From Syntrophopropionicum sp964397525 (GTDB lineage: Bacteria; Bacillota; Desulfotomaculia; Desulfotomaculales; Pelotomaculaceae), in the NCBI GenBank assembly GCA_964397525.1, contig CAYNIY010000068.1:1-7597 (forward strand): a stretch of 7,597 nt of DNA, in the 5' to 3' direction. The notes under the pieces are model-generated. The model was not told the origin of the DNA. It saw only the letters and a program-made list of their open reading frames with translations, and did no database searches. This document shows positions 1 to 6,835 of the stretch, in pieces. Position 1 is the first letter of the stretch. Every line of letters begins with the position of its first letter. Both the position numbers and the translations under genes were made by a program.

Positions 1-178
1 CGATAATGTTGCCGGTATCGGAGCCTACCGCGCGGCCAGCCCCGTCTTCCACCACTTCCAGGCCCAGGCCGGCAAGTTTTTCCTTGAGCAGGTCTGCCAT
101 CTGCCGTTCTTTTCCGGATACGCTGTCGATCCTGACGAGTTCCAAAAACTCGTCGATCATCCTTTGGGAATTGACCAC
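1..178 (-). CDS. M20-family peptidase, PepT/YqjE-like (partial, N-terminus only)
   Basis: The first 59 codons of a gene that continues beyond the left edge. The protein begins MVNSQRMIDEFLELVRIDS and continues with SGKERQMADLLKEKL, a GLGLEVVED segment and ending GSDTGNII. This order (short helix with EFLELVxIDSxSGxE, amphipathic helix, LGLEVxED strand, then GNI) is the usual N-terminus of M20 zinc peptidases of the tripeptidase-T-like YqjE group, which are cytoplasmic aminopeptidases. The metal ligands and catalytic residues lie outside the window, so the activity is inferred from the N-terminus only. The GTG at 176-178 is chosen as start because AAAGGAGGTG lies 7 bases upstream; the in-frame ATG at 158-160 has no suitable site. 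The gene points the same way as the surface protein gene but is separated from it by about 620 bases including a terminator-like hairpin, so it is probably a separate unit. Another M20 subgroup is possible. Confidence 0.8.
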   Translation of the reverse strand, partial: MVNSQRMIDEFLELVRIDSVSGKERQMADLLKEKLAGLGLEVVEDGAGRAVGSDTGNII

Positions 179-183
179 TACAG

Positions 184-193
184 CACCTCCTTT
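184..193 (-). promoter_or_regulatory. Ribosome binding site of the M20 peptidase gene
   Basis: The minus strand reads AAAGGAGGTG, near-perfect complementarity to the 16S 3' end, with GGAGG ending 7 bases before the GTG at 178. It fixes a GTG start rather than the downstream ATG. Confidence 0.85.
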
Positions 194-210
194 ACCTCAG
201 GTCTTAAGAT

Positions 211-299
211 GTGCGGCTAAAGCCACACCTACAGGAACAGGGATCCGTCCCGTTGCAGGGTCGGTTTTAACCGACCATTTTGTGCGGATAAATCCGCGG
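211..299. repeat. Cluster of three short palindromes of common design
   Basis: Three hairpins share an 8-base arm, 2-base loop, 8-base arm design. The first is GTGCGGCT/AGCCACAC at 211-228 (loop AA, one mismatch). The second is GGTCGGTT/AACCGACC at 259-276 (loop TT, perfect). The third is at 282-299, with the inner six bases GCGGAT/ATCCGC paired around loop AA. The first is followed by CTACAGG, the complement of the CCTGTAG preceding the fourth copy at 493-510. The arms differ in sequence but stay self-complementary, which suggests selection on the fold. A smaller GGGA/TCCC hairpin lies between the first two at 240-251. The set resembles REP-like intergenic palindromes of Firmicutes and other bacteria. 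It lies just upstream of the peptidase ribosome binding site, so it would be in the leader if transcription starts further upstream. Confidence 0.7.
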
Positions 300-320
300 C
301 TGAAATTTCGCTCGTTGGCA

Positions 321-346
321 GTCATCCTGAGCGCAGCGAAGGATCT
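321..346. repeat. Dispersed-repeat-like block (GTCATCCTGAGCGCAGCG type)
   Basis: A 26-base block with near-inverted ends: ATCCT at 324-328 and AGGAT at 339-343 around a GC-rich centre. From memory, very similar blocks (GTCATTCTGAGCG...AGCGAAGAATCT) occur in intergenic DNA of many unrelated bacteria. It has no coding potential. Identity as a dispersed repeat is recalled from known genomes and cannot be proven from one copy here. Confidence 0.5.
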
Positions 347-407
347 AGAACCAGATTCTGCACTGTCTTTAAGAATTTACATGCGTTAAACGCACCACGA
401 TAAACAA

Positions 408-413
408 ATTATA
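408..413 (-). promoter_or_regulatory. Possible -10 element upstream of the peptidase gene
   Basis: TATAAT on the minus strand in an AT-rich stretch. No good -35 hexamer is found at 16-18 bases; TTGCAA lies 27 bases upstream, which is too far. If used, it would give a leader of roughly 220 bases containing three of the hairpins at 211-299. A second minus-strand TATAAT at 642-647 also lacks a good -35. Weak call. Confidence 0.25.
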
Positions 414-485
414 TTAACATTCTTAAATTGCCGTGTCATGTTGCAAATTTGATTCGCAGCAATGACCCCTGCATTCGCAGAGCCT

Positions 486-510
486 CCTGTAGGGCGGGAT
501 TTATCCCGCC
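486..510. repeat. Fourth short palindrome with CCTGTAG lead
   Basis: CCTGTAG at 486-492 precedes a perfect hairpin: GGCGGGAT at 493-500, loop TT, ATCCCGCC at 503-510. It has the same lead and 8-2-8 design as the copy at 211-235, in the opposite orientation and with different arm sequence. The rest of 511-688 is AT-rich and shows no gene or recognisable RNA. Confidence 0.7.
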
Positions 511-688
511 AATCCGCTGATATTTATATCCGATGACATTTCAAATAAACGACAAGTATAGTGATGTGTTTTGATTCGTTAATTCGACACTTTTTCAGCA
601 AATCCCTTTGCGCTGCGGCTGTATAAACGACTACAAAAGCTATTATATACCCGCGGCATAAAAAAAAGAATTCCTTATCATAAATTGT

Positions 689-723
689 GAAAAGCACAAG
701 AGAACTTTTCCCTTGTGCTTTTC
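689..723 (-). terminator. Probable Rho-independent terminator of the surface protein gene
   Basis: GAAAAGCACAAG at 689-700 pairs perfectly with CTTGTGCTTTTC at 712-723 (12 bp, 11-base loop). In the minus-strand transcript the 3' arm ends in four U residues, but the following bases are CACAAT, so the U tract is short. It lies about 75 bases after the surface protein stop codon. A second, AT-rich hairpin (GAAGCAAA 770-777 with TTTGCTTC 789-796) sits right after the stop and has no U tract. The 689-723 hairpin is the better terminator and could also act in the other direction. Confidence 0.6.
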
Positions 724-798
724 CATACTAATGAAGTTTCATCCCAAGCATTCACATGATGAATATTTGGAAGCAAAAAGAACGTCCCTTTGCTTCGT

Positions 799-3700
799 TT
801 ACCTGGTGAGGAGGTTGTAGAGCACTTGCGCGAATTCCGCGCGCGTCGTTGTGGCAGTCGGGTTGAGGCTGCTGTTGTACCCTTCAACGATCCCCGACTT
901 GACCAAAGCGGCTGCTGCTTCTTGTGCCCAACCGGCAACCTGTCCGGCGTCGCTGAAAGCGGACAAGTCCGCGCCGTCTACACCTGAAGGCAGTTCATCT
1001 GCTGCTTTTAAAGCATTGTACAGGATGACAAACATTTCCTGGCGTGTAATCTCCTGCTCGGGCGCAAACATATTGTTGCCTACCCCGTTGACAATACCCA
1101 TGCTCTTAGCGGCTTGCAGGTAATCCGTGTAGTAGGTGTTGCCCGCGTCAGCAAAGTTCTCGTACCCTTCCTGATTTTGAGCGCTGATCTGGAAGGCGTT
1201 CATGAGCAGCACCACAAATTGCGCTCTGGTTATGTTTTCTTCGGGCCCGAATTTGTTCTCATTAATGCCGGCTGTGATGCCGCGGGCGGCGATGAAGTCA
1301 ACCGCATTTTTATACCAGGCGCCCGGCACAACGTCTGTAAATGTTACAGGATTGTAGCCGATGACAAATTTTGAAAAGAAGGTCGTCTTGAATACAACCG
1401 CTTTCAGCTCTGCATCATAATGTCCCCTTACTGTTTCCAGGGCTCCGCTGTCCTCAAGGCTGTATATAACCACTGCGTTTGGATTTTCTCCGTCCTGCAG
1501 CGCATACGGGATGGTTACTGTGGCATGACCGCCGTTGAAGTCGTTAACCGGTGTGCCACTGTTTTTGACAGCCAGGTCATACACCGGCCTGCCCTCCAGA
1601 TCGGCAATCCGGTTTGCGCTGATTACCACGTCCCCGCCGCTGTCCGCTCCGGAAATGGTTTCCACAGCCTTACCGTTAAACACGATCTTGATGAACGGAG
1701 AGGTAATTCCAAAGCCGGCATCTGTGTCAGATGCGATTCTGGCAAGTTCCGTCTGGGGTATGCTTAACTTAATACCTTCGATACCTTCACCATTATCAAT
1801 GATTACTTCGATCACGTCGCCATCTGATGTCCCGCCCGAGTCTTTTGCTTTGTCCAGCAGCGCGTCTGCCATTTTTCTCGTAATGGTTACAGCAGCAATG
1901 CCAGATGAAATATCCGGTTCAACCGTGATGCTGTTCAGTGTGAACAACCCGATCGTACCGGTTTCCACAGTGACAGCCGGCGGGCTATAGGAACTGCCGC
2001 CACCGCCGCCGGAACTGCTCCTGGCCGCCCTTTCTATGGTTATGGTGTAAGTCTTGGTGGTCACTCCGTCTGCAGCGGTTACTTCTACGTCAATGACATT
2101 GCTGCCGACATTCAAGGCCACTTCTCCGGTAGTTCCTGCCGCACCGTTTATGGTAACTGCCGCCGCGTCATCGGCAGGCTCTGCGGTAATCGCAGCGCTT
2201 TCGGTCCTGTTACCCACGCTAGCAGTATAACTCATGGTTTCGCTGTCGAAAGCCGGGGTCAATTCTATGCCCGGTATTGAAATATCCGTTAGTGATGCGT
2301 CGTCAGAAAGAGCACTTGCCACCGTGAAATTCAGGACCAATGTATCAGACGTTGCGCCGCCGGTGTCCGTCGCATAATAGTTGAGCGTGTGGCTGCCCGC
2401 AGACAGGACTCCTTCCAACGGCGACAGCGTAATGCTGACCGTACCCGGCACAACGGCATAATTGTATGCCTGGCTTGGCGCAGCGCTGTCAATATAACTG
2501 TACAGTCTTGTATTTGGCGTATTTTCGTAATCCGTCACTGACACGGTGAACGGATAATTCTGCCCAAAATATACGGTGCTGTAACTCCAGTCGGAGGTTA
2601 AAACAGGCGCCTGGTTGTCGAGCGGTGTATCATATGCATCGATGTCCATTTTGATCAGCGGGCCTACATTGCCGGCCATGTCTTTGGCTGCCAGATAAAT
2701 ATCCCAGGGTCCGGCTGTAAGACTGTCCAAATGCAGCGTTGCTTCTCCGTCAAGGAAAATTCCGTCACCGCTGGTATTGATTGCGGGAGTTGCCGCATCA
2801 TTCTCTGTTACCTCATAGAAATACTGGGCAAATTCCTCGCTCCTGACTGTTACATCCGCCTCCGAATCAGAAGTCCTGTCCACGCCAACGCCAAACAGCG
2901 CGGGCCCACTGCCGTCAGCCGTATATTTCCAGCTCAAATCATCACCCTGCCTGACAATCTGCATATCTGTTTCAGGCGGGTCAAGCACAAAATAACCATC
3001 AGGACTTGCTTTTACTGCTGTAATTACAGTATCGTCTGCAGCCGCTCCGCTGCGATCATAATAGAAAACCCCGGTGGCCTCCCCGCTCAAGGTGATGACC
3101 TGAGCGGCAGACGGAGCAAATGTGCCGCCCTGCGTGAAGGGATCTGCTGTCGTCGTACGCAGGTTAGCATTAATGTCATACGAAGCAGAGGCGCCGTGAC
3201 TGACTGCCAGGCTGCCGCCGTCGAAATTTATTCTGGGCAGAGGGTTGAAATCGGAATGGTAGCCGCTGCCGATGCCGCAGGCTTCAGAACCGCCATTCGA
3301 AATCACAGTTCCCCCGCTGATATTGATCACAGTTGTGCCGTCATCATAATCGCCGATGCCCGGACTCCTGTACCTGCCATTCGCTGTAACTGTGCCGCCT
3401 TCGATGTTGATGACGCCGCCGCCATCGCCGTAGCCGCCGCCGATGGCAGCCGCATATACTCCGCTGCTGGCGGTAACATTTGTGCCCGCTCCGCGGATGG
3501 TGATAGTGCCGGTAGATCCGTAGCAGCCGCCGATGCCGGGACAGTCATATTTGCCGCTGGCGGTTATTGTCCCTCCATCGATGAGAATTTCGCCGTTATA
3601 GCCCTCGTCACCGCTGCCGATGCCGCAGCCGCCATAATACGCGCCTTCGTTTCCTGTACTGGAGGCGTTAACTATCCCGCCATGAATAATGATGCGGCCC

Positions 3701-5088
3701 ACGTCACCATAATAGCCGCTGCCGATGCCCGCTCCACTGTCAGTGCCGTAGGCATTTACTACGCCAGCGTTGATGGTTATATCACAGCCATCACCATCCA
3801 AAATTCCGCTGCCGATGCCTGAACCGCCGCCGTATCCGCCGGTGGCATTTATGTTGCCATCGTTAATCACTATCTCCCCGCCGCTGAGGCTGTAACCTCC
3901 GCCGATGCCGGCAGCGTAACTTCCGCCATAGGCATTCAGAGTACCCGAACCGCTGACCACCGTGCCGATATTCACGACAGCGCCATCCGCAACCTGCAGG
4001 CCGGCCATATATTCGCCGCTGCGCAGAGTATTCTCAGAACCCGCAGCAAGATCGACATCAATCACAGCTGTCCCCTGGATATCCAAAGCGCAGGCATTAC
4101 TGGTGCCGCTGACATTGATATTCACATTATCAAGAACAATATTTGCTGTGACCCCTGTGCTGACCACGATTTTGTTCGCAGTGGATGCTCCTGTGCCATA
4201 AACACGAATATCACCGTCTTCGGTAATGGTCAGCGTAGAATCGGCAAAAATCCAGCCGCTGCCCGTGCCTGTACCGCTTTCGATATTAAATTCTCTTTCA
4301 AATTCCGGCAGTTCGGTATACATGCCGACATTGTCAAAATAAGCCGCACTGAAACCTACATTATGAGCAATCAGGCTCAATTCCGTCGGCGTTAAGGAAG
4401 GGTGCATGGGGATATCGGAAGCCGTCAGGGCTCCGTCAATATATACGTCATATGTTTTATCAGTGACGTTGTTGTCTAAAGTAACACGATACCAGTTTCC
4501 AACAGTGTATGAACCGATAACAACCCTGTCGTCGTCGTTGCCGTTTCGCACCGCAACAATTGTGCCGTCCCCTTCAAACCACACACTGGATATTCTCGTT
4601 CCCCAGGTACCGTAGCTTAAATTGCGCAAGGCCAGCTCGGCATTGCGGGTAGTTGTCACAGGTTTGATGTAGGCATCGATCACAAGTTTTTCGGGCACTG
4701 AGGCCGGTAAACTCACATATTGTTCCGAGGCCCAGCTTGATACACCTTGTAATTGAAATACCTTTCCGGTCACACCATCATAAGCTTCAGTTGAGATAAC
4801 CTTCTGGTCGGCTGTGCCGGACCCATTGTATTGAAGTGTAAACGTGCTTGGATAAGCATTCTCGTCATAACTCTCAAAATCTTCGTAGAATAATTCCGTT
4901 TCAAATTCCAACAATGCCATTGGTGCGTATTCAACTGAGCGGTATGCAAAAGAAGACACAGTATCCGCCGTGTCTTCATACACCAGATCGCTCACCGAAG
5001 CGCCGGCGAAAGCTGACAGCAGCAGTGCTCCAAACACCGCAAAAATCATGACAGCCGCCAGGATGAGTGCAAACGGTTTCTTGGGCAA
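799..5088 (-). CDS. Large secreted SLH-domain surface protein with glycine-rich repeat array
   Basis: About 1429 residues, exported and probably held non-covalently on the cell wall. Residues 1-30 are a signal peptide: PKKP, a hydrophobic core, then AFAGA before SVSD. A LamG/concanavalin-like domain (about 66-256) begins with YEDFESYD and includes NWYRVTLD and YDVYIDG. A beta-rich segment (about 277-380) leads into eight glycine-rich units (about 385-615) with GIGSG/GIGGG followed by I-x-I-x-G-G-x-(V/I)-x-A strands. Next come Ig-like regions (about 733-819 and 826-924), a cadherin-like beta sandwich (about 930-1020, ending TKTYTITIERA), a Gly/Ser linker (1023-1039), a pre-SLH beta domain (1040-1248) and three SLH domains (about 1249-1301, 1311-1363, 1376-1429) with TRAQ, TRQE and TRAE motifs. 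SLH domains bind pyruvylated secondary cell wall polymer in the families studied. The TTG start at 5088 is chosen over in-frame ATGs as far up as 5169 because GAGGAGG lies 7 bases upstream and the signal peptide then starts correctly. No catalytic domain is recognised; an adhesive or glycan-binding role is inference. Confidence 0.9.
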   Translation of the reverse strand: MPKKPFALILAAVMIFAVFGALLLSAFAGASVSDLVYEDTADTVSSFAYRSVEYAPMALLEFETELFYEDFESYDENAYPSTFTLQYNGSGTADQKVISTEAYDGVTGKVFQLQGVSSWASEQYVSLPASVPEKLVIDAYIKPVTTTRNAELALRNLSYGTWGTRISSVWFEGDGTIVAVRNGNDDDRVVIGSYTVGNWYRVTLDNNVTDKTYDVYIDGALTASDIPMHPSLTPTELSLIAHNVGFSAAYFDNVGMYTELPEFEREFNIESGTGTGSGWIFADSTLTITEDGDIRVYGTGASTANKIVVSTGVTANIVLDNVNINVSGTSNACALDIQGTAVIDVDLAAGSENTLRSGEYMAGLQVADGAVVNIGTVVSGSGTLNAYGGSYAAGIGGGYSLSGGEIVINDGNINATGGYGGGSGIGSGILDGDGCDITINAGVVNAYGTDSGAGIGSGYYGDVGRIIIHGGIVNASSTGNEGAYYGGCGIGSGDEGYNGEILIDGGTITASGKYDCPGIGGCYGSTGTITIRGAGTNVTASSGVYAAAIGGGYGDGGGVINIEGGTVTANGRYRSPGIGDYDDGTTVINISGGTVISNGGSEACGIGSGYHSDFNPLPRINFDGGSLAVSHGASASYDINANLRTTTADPFTQGGTFAPSAAQVITLSGEATGVFYYDRSGAAADDTVITAVKASPDGYFVLDPPETDMQIVRQGDDLSWKYTADGSGPALFGVGVDRTSDSEADVTVRSEEFAQYFYEVTENDAATPAINTSGDGIFLDGEATLHLDSLTAGPWDIYLAAKDMAGNVGPLIKMDIDAYDTPLDNQAPVLTSDWSYSTVYFGQNYPFTVSVTDYENTPNTRLYSYIDSAAPSQAYNYAVVPGTVSITLSPLEGVLSAGSHTLNYYATDTGGATSDTLVLNFTVASALSDDASLTDISIPGIELTPAFDSETMSYTASVGNRTESAAITAEPADDAAAVTINGAAGTTGEVALNVGSNVIDVEVTAADGVTTKTYTITIERAARSSSGGGGGSSYSPPAVTVETGTIGLFTLNSITVEPDISSGIAAVTITRKMADALLDKAKDSGGTSDGDVIEVIIDNGEGIEGIKLSIPQTELARIASDTDAGFGITSPFIKIVFNGKAVETISGADSGGDVVISANRIADLEGRPVYDLAVKNSGTPVNDFNGGHATVTIPYALQDGENPNAVVIYSLEDSGALETVRGHYDAELKAVVFKTTFFSKFVIGYNPVTFTDVVPGAWYKNAVDFIAARGITAGINENKFGPEENITRAQFVVLLMNAFQISAQNQEGYENFADAGNTYYTDYLQAAKSMGIVNGVGNNMFAPEQEITRQEMFVILYNALKAADELPSGVDGADLSAFSDAGQVAGWAQEAAAALVKSGIVEGYNSSLNPTATTTRAEFAQVLYNLLTR
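3230..3945 (-). repeat. Eight tandem repeats of about 84-105 bp inside the surface protein gene
   Basis: On the plus strand the near-constant core GCCGATGCC (GCCGATGGC in one unit), encoding Gly-Ile-Gly or Ala-Ile-Gly, recurs starting near 3268, 3352, 3439, 3529, 3616, 3721, 3811 and 3901. In protein terms the spacing is 30, 30, 35, 29, 30, 29 and 28 residues. Outside the core the units are clearly diverged, so this is an old array and not a fresh expansion. Regular spacing with alternating glycine turns and short beta strands fits a parallel beta-helix or beta-solenoid; this is inference from pattern. Confidence 0.8.
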
Positions 5089-5095
5089 TTTTTTT

Positions 5096-5102
5096 CCTCC
5101 TC
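5096..5102 (-). promoter_or_regulatory. Ribosome binding site that decides the surface protein start
   Basis: The minus strand reads GAGGAGG, then seven A residues, then TTG at 5088-5086. The in-frame ATGs further upstream would place a charged 27-residue extension before the signal peptide, and one of them overlaps the putative -10 box, so the TTG is preferred. Confidence 0.85.
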
Positions 5103-5127
5103 GTAAAAGTTTTCTGTTTCGTAATAC

Positions 5128-5133
5128 ATTATA
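5128..5133 (-). promoter_or_regulatory. Candidate -10 box of the surface protein gene
   Basis: TATAAT on the minus strand, directly preceded by TG. A start near 5121 would give a leader of about 33 bases. The hexamer 17 bases upstream is AGAAGT, a poor -35, so the promoter may depend on an activator or another sigma factor. Confidence 0.45.
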
Positions 5134-5176
5134 CATGACACCCAGGCAATACTTCTTTTTCGGCATCATTTGTCAT

Positions 5177-5207
5177 TGTCAAATAGTTTGGCACGATTCG
5201 TGTCAAA
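5177..5207. promoter_or_regulatory. Candidate operator: palindrome plus extra half-site between divergent genes
   Basis: Positions 5187-5207 form a 21-bp palindrome: left arm TTTGGCACGA, a central T, right arm TCGTGTCAAA. Nine of ten arm positions are complementary; the exception is 5191/5203. Another copy of the half-site, TGTCAAA, lies at 5177-5183, so three TTTG(A/G)CA half-sites alternate in orientation. The palindrome ends 4 bases before the -35 of the plus-strand gene and is centred about 64 bp upstream of the putative -10 of the surface protein gene. This is a typical place for the binding site of the HTH protein encoded next door. Binding is inferred. Confidence 0.6.
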
Positions 5208-5211
5208 ACAA

Positions 5212-5240
5212 TTGTAGGAGAACCATCACTCTGGTATACT
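5212..5240 (+). promoter_or_regulatory. SigA-type promoter of the HTH regulator gene
   Basis: TTGTAG at 5212-5217, a 17-base spacer, and TATACT at 5235-5240 preceded by TGG (extended -10). Transcription would begin near 5246-5247, at the start of the ribosome binding site, so the leader would be only about 13 bases. Confidence 0.7.
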
Positions 5241-5245
5241 AACCC

Positions 5246-5254
5246 AAGAGGTGA
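5246..5254 (+). promoter_or_regulatory. Ribosome binding site of the HTH regulator gene
   Basis: AAGAGGTGA ends 5 bases before the ATG at 5260. The in-frame GTG at 5251 lies inside this site, so the ATG is the likely start. Confidence 0.75.
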
Positions 5255-5259
5255 CGGGA

Positions 5260-6801
5260 ATGGACTTCAGTCATAAATTGGATTTTCTAATGAATATCAC
5301 ACGGACTTCAAACAGCGCGCTTTCCCTCCATACTTCATTGGATGCCTCGCACATCAGCAGGCTGCGCAGAGGAGAAAGGAAACTACCGAAAAAAGCCAAC
5401 TACATCAGAACAATGGCTGCTTATTTTACCAGGCAGTGCCTTGAAGAGTATCAAATAAAAGCATTGCTGGAGGCCCTGGGGAAACCCGCGGCGCTGTTAA
5501 ATGATCTTGACCTGACGGCAGACCGGATTTACCACTGGCTACAGGACGATGCCCCCGAAGAAACTATGCCCGGCGGAGATCTCCCGGATAACAGATCCAA
5601 GATTCATCCGGAGAACACACTATGCAATGAAGATCTGGCGCAGTCAACAAAACCGGATCAGGATTTACCTGATGTATCCCTGCATTACGGTGATGAAGGC
5701 AAAAGATGCGCGGTAGCGGACTTTTTGTCTCTCGTCCTTGAATCAGACAAGACCGGTACGCTGCTTCTTCACAGCGATGAATCGATGGAATGGCTGACAG
5801 AAGACACTCTGTTTATGGCAAAATGGGCAGAGCTGCTGAAGCAGGTGATCGTGAAGGGAAACCGGATAAGGATTATTCACACCTTGAACCGCAACCTGGA
5901 TGAGCTGCTCGAAGCCCTGGCCAAATGGATGCCGCTCTATATGACCGGCGCCATCGAGCCTTATTATTATCCCAAAGTAAGAGACGGGATTTTCAAAAGG
6001 ACGATCTTCCTCTTCCCCGGTGCGGCGGCACTGACCGCCACTTCACTTGACACCATGACAGACAAAGCCGTCAATATCCTGGTGCGTGACCTGAAGGCTG
6101 TAGACGCGCTCACCGCAGAATTCAACGCCTATTTCCAGTTGTGCCGGCCGCTGATGCGGATATATACCTTAAGGGACAAAGAACAGTATTTGAGCGCCAT
6201 TGAATCATTCGAAAAAAAGGAAGCCAATACTATTATTGAAGCAGAATACCTGTCGCCGGCAACATTACCAGCCGCTGCAGCGGCATCGATGTTTGCGCGC
6301 ACGGACAGCAACCGCAAAAAGAGACTCAGGAACTACTACCTGACAAAAAATGAATTATTCAGAAACAACATCGCACATCATCAGTATAACGAAATAATCC
6401 GCCTGCCCGAAACCGATGAAATAAAAAAAGGCCGTGTGGAGCTTGGCCTTACGGGGATAGATGACTTCGCAGGACTGTATTATACAACTGAAGAATATAA
6501 GGCTCACCTTGAAAATATTGTTCAGCTTCTCCAGACATATGAAAACTACAACCTCATTTTGAAAAAAAGAATAAGCCATGAAGGTTATACTCTTTATGTG
6601 AAAGAAGACCTGGGCGCGTTTGTATTCAAGACGAGCAGCCCCAACCTGATTTTTGAGATCAACGAAAACAACCTGACTTCGGCCTTTTGGGATTACCTGC
6701 AGGCAAACCTGGGGAAAAAACAAAGGCATGATAAACAAAAAAGGGAAACCATCAAACAGCTGCAGGCAGTGATCAGCGAGTTGATATCCGAGGTATTATG
6801 A
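5260..6801 (+). CDS. HTH (Xre-like) regulator with large C-terminal domain of unknown function
   Basis: 513 residues from the ATG at 5260. Residues about 17-45 form a helix-turn-helix with recognition segment ASHISRLRRGERKLPK, close to the S-x-I-S-R-L-x-x-G-x-R pattern of Xre/Cro proteins. Predicted helices follow to about 95, then an acidic, probably flexible linker (about 96-145). The C-terminal part (about 150-460) has alternating helices and strands, including TGTLLLHSDES, RIRIIHTLNRNLDELL, PLYMTGAIEPYYY and TIFLFPGAAALTATS. I recall similar HTH proteins with a PLYM-G-IEPYY motif in Clostridia but know no assigned function. The far C-terminus (about 484-513) is charged, then amphipathic, and could be a coiled coil. 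No transmembrane segment, phosphoacceptor domain or known catalytic motif is apparent. The gene is divergent from the surface protein gene with a palindrome between them, so local control of that gene, of itself, or both is likely. DNA binding is well supported; the signal sensed is unknown. Confidence 0.75.
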   Translation: MDFSHKLDFLMNITRTSNSALSLHTSLDASHISRLRRGERKLPKKANYIRTMAAYFTRQCLEEYQIKALLEALGKPAALLNDLDLTADRIYHWLQDDAPEETMPGGDLPDNRSKIHPENTLCNEDLAQSTKPDQDLPDVSLHYGDEGKRCAVADFLSLVLESDKTGTLLLHSDESMEWLTEDTLFMAKWAELLKQVIVKGNRIRIIHTLNRNLDELLEALAKWMPLYMTGAIEPYYYPKVRDGIFKRTIFLFPGAAALTATSLDTMTDKAVNILVRDLKAVDALTAEFNAYFQLCRPLMRIYTLRDKEQYLSAIESFEKKEANTIIEAEYLSPATLPAAAAASMFARTDSNRKKRLRNYYLTKNELFRNNIAHHQYNEIIRLPETDEIKKGRVELGLTGIDDFAGLYYTTEEYKAHLENIVQLLQTYENYNLILKKRISHEGYTLYVKEDLGAFVFKTSSPNLIFEINENNLTSAFWDYLQANLGKKQRHDKQKRETIKQLQAVISELISEVL

Positions 6802-6812
6802 AAGGGACCCTT
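6802..6812. repeat. AAGGGACCCTT palindrome after the regulator gene
   Basis: An 11-base palindrome starting directly after the regulator stop codon. It shares AAGGGACC with the longer palindrome at 7150-7174, and the two flank the decayed methyltransferase fragment. It is too short and lacks a T tract, so it is not a convincing terminator; no clear terminator follows the regulator gene. Confidence 0.4.
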
Positions 6813-6835
6813 CTCCTGCAGTTCTTTCTCTTCAA

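Noticed and set aside
6..389. Plus-strand open frame of 127 codons at the left edge
   Set aside because: It runs antisense to the M20 peptidase start and through the hairpin cluster; its protein is low-complexity and has no ribosome binding site.
511..688. Possible small RNA or riboswitch in the AT-rich spacer
   Set aside because: I see no conserved riboswitch motif or stable fold, and the TATAAT-like boxes lack a -35.
770..796. Hairpin directly after the surface protein stop codon as the terminator
   Set aside because: The 8-bp stem is AT-rich and no T tract follows on the minus strand; the 12-bp hairpin at 689-723 is a better candidate.
678..1990. Several short open frames on both strands over the SLH region
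   Set aside because: They are other-frame readings of the surface protein gene, whose domains are unmistakable in its own frame.
2731..3822. Plus-strand open frame of 363 codons with alanine/isoleucine-rich repeats
   Set aside because: It is antisense to the glycine-rich array. The regular repeats and GC-rich codons keep the opposite strand open; no ribosome binding site or known domain is seen.
3230..3945. CRISPR-like regular spacing of repeats
   Set aside because: The repeats are in frame, encode GIGSG turns, vary in sequence and lie inside a large gene; there are no constant direct repeats or unique spacers.
6129..6738. Minus-strand frames of 62 and 127 codons under the regulator gene
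   Set aside because: They are antisense to a coherent HTH protein frame and lack start signals or recognisable motifs.
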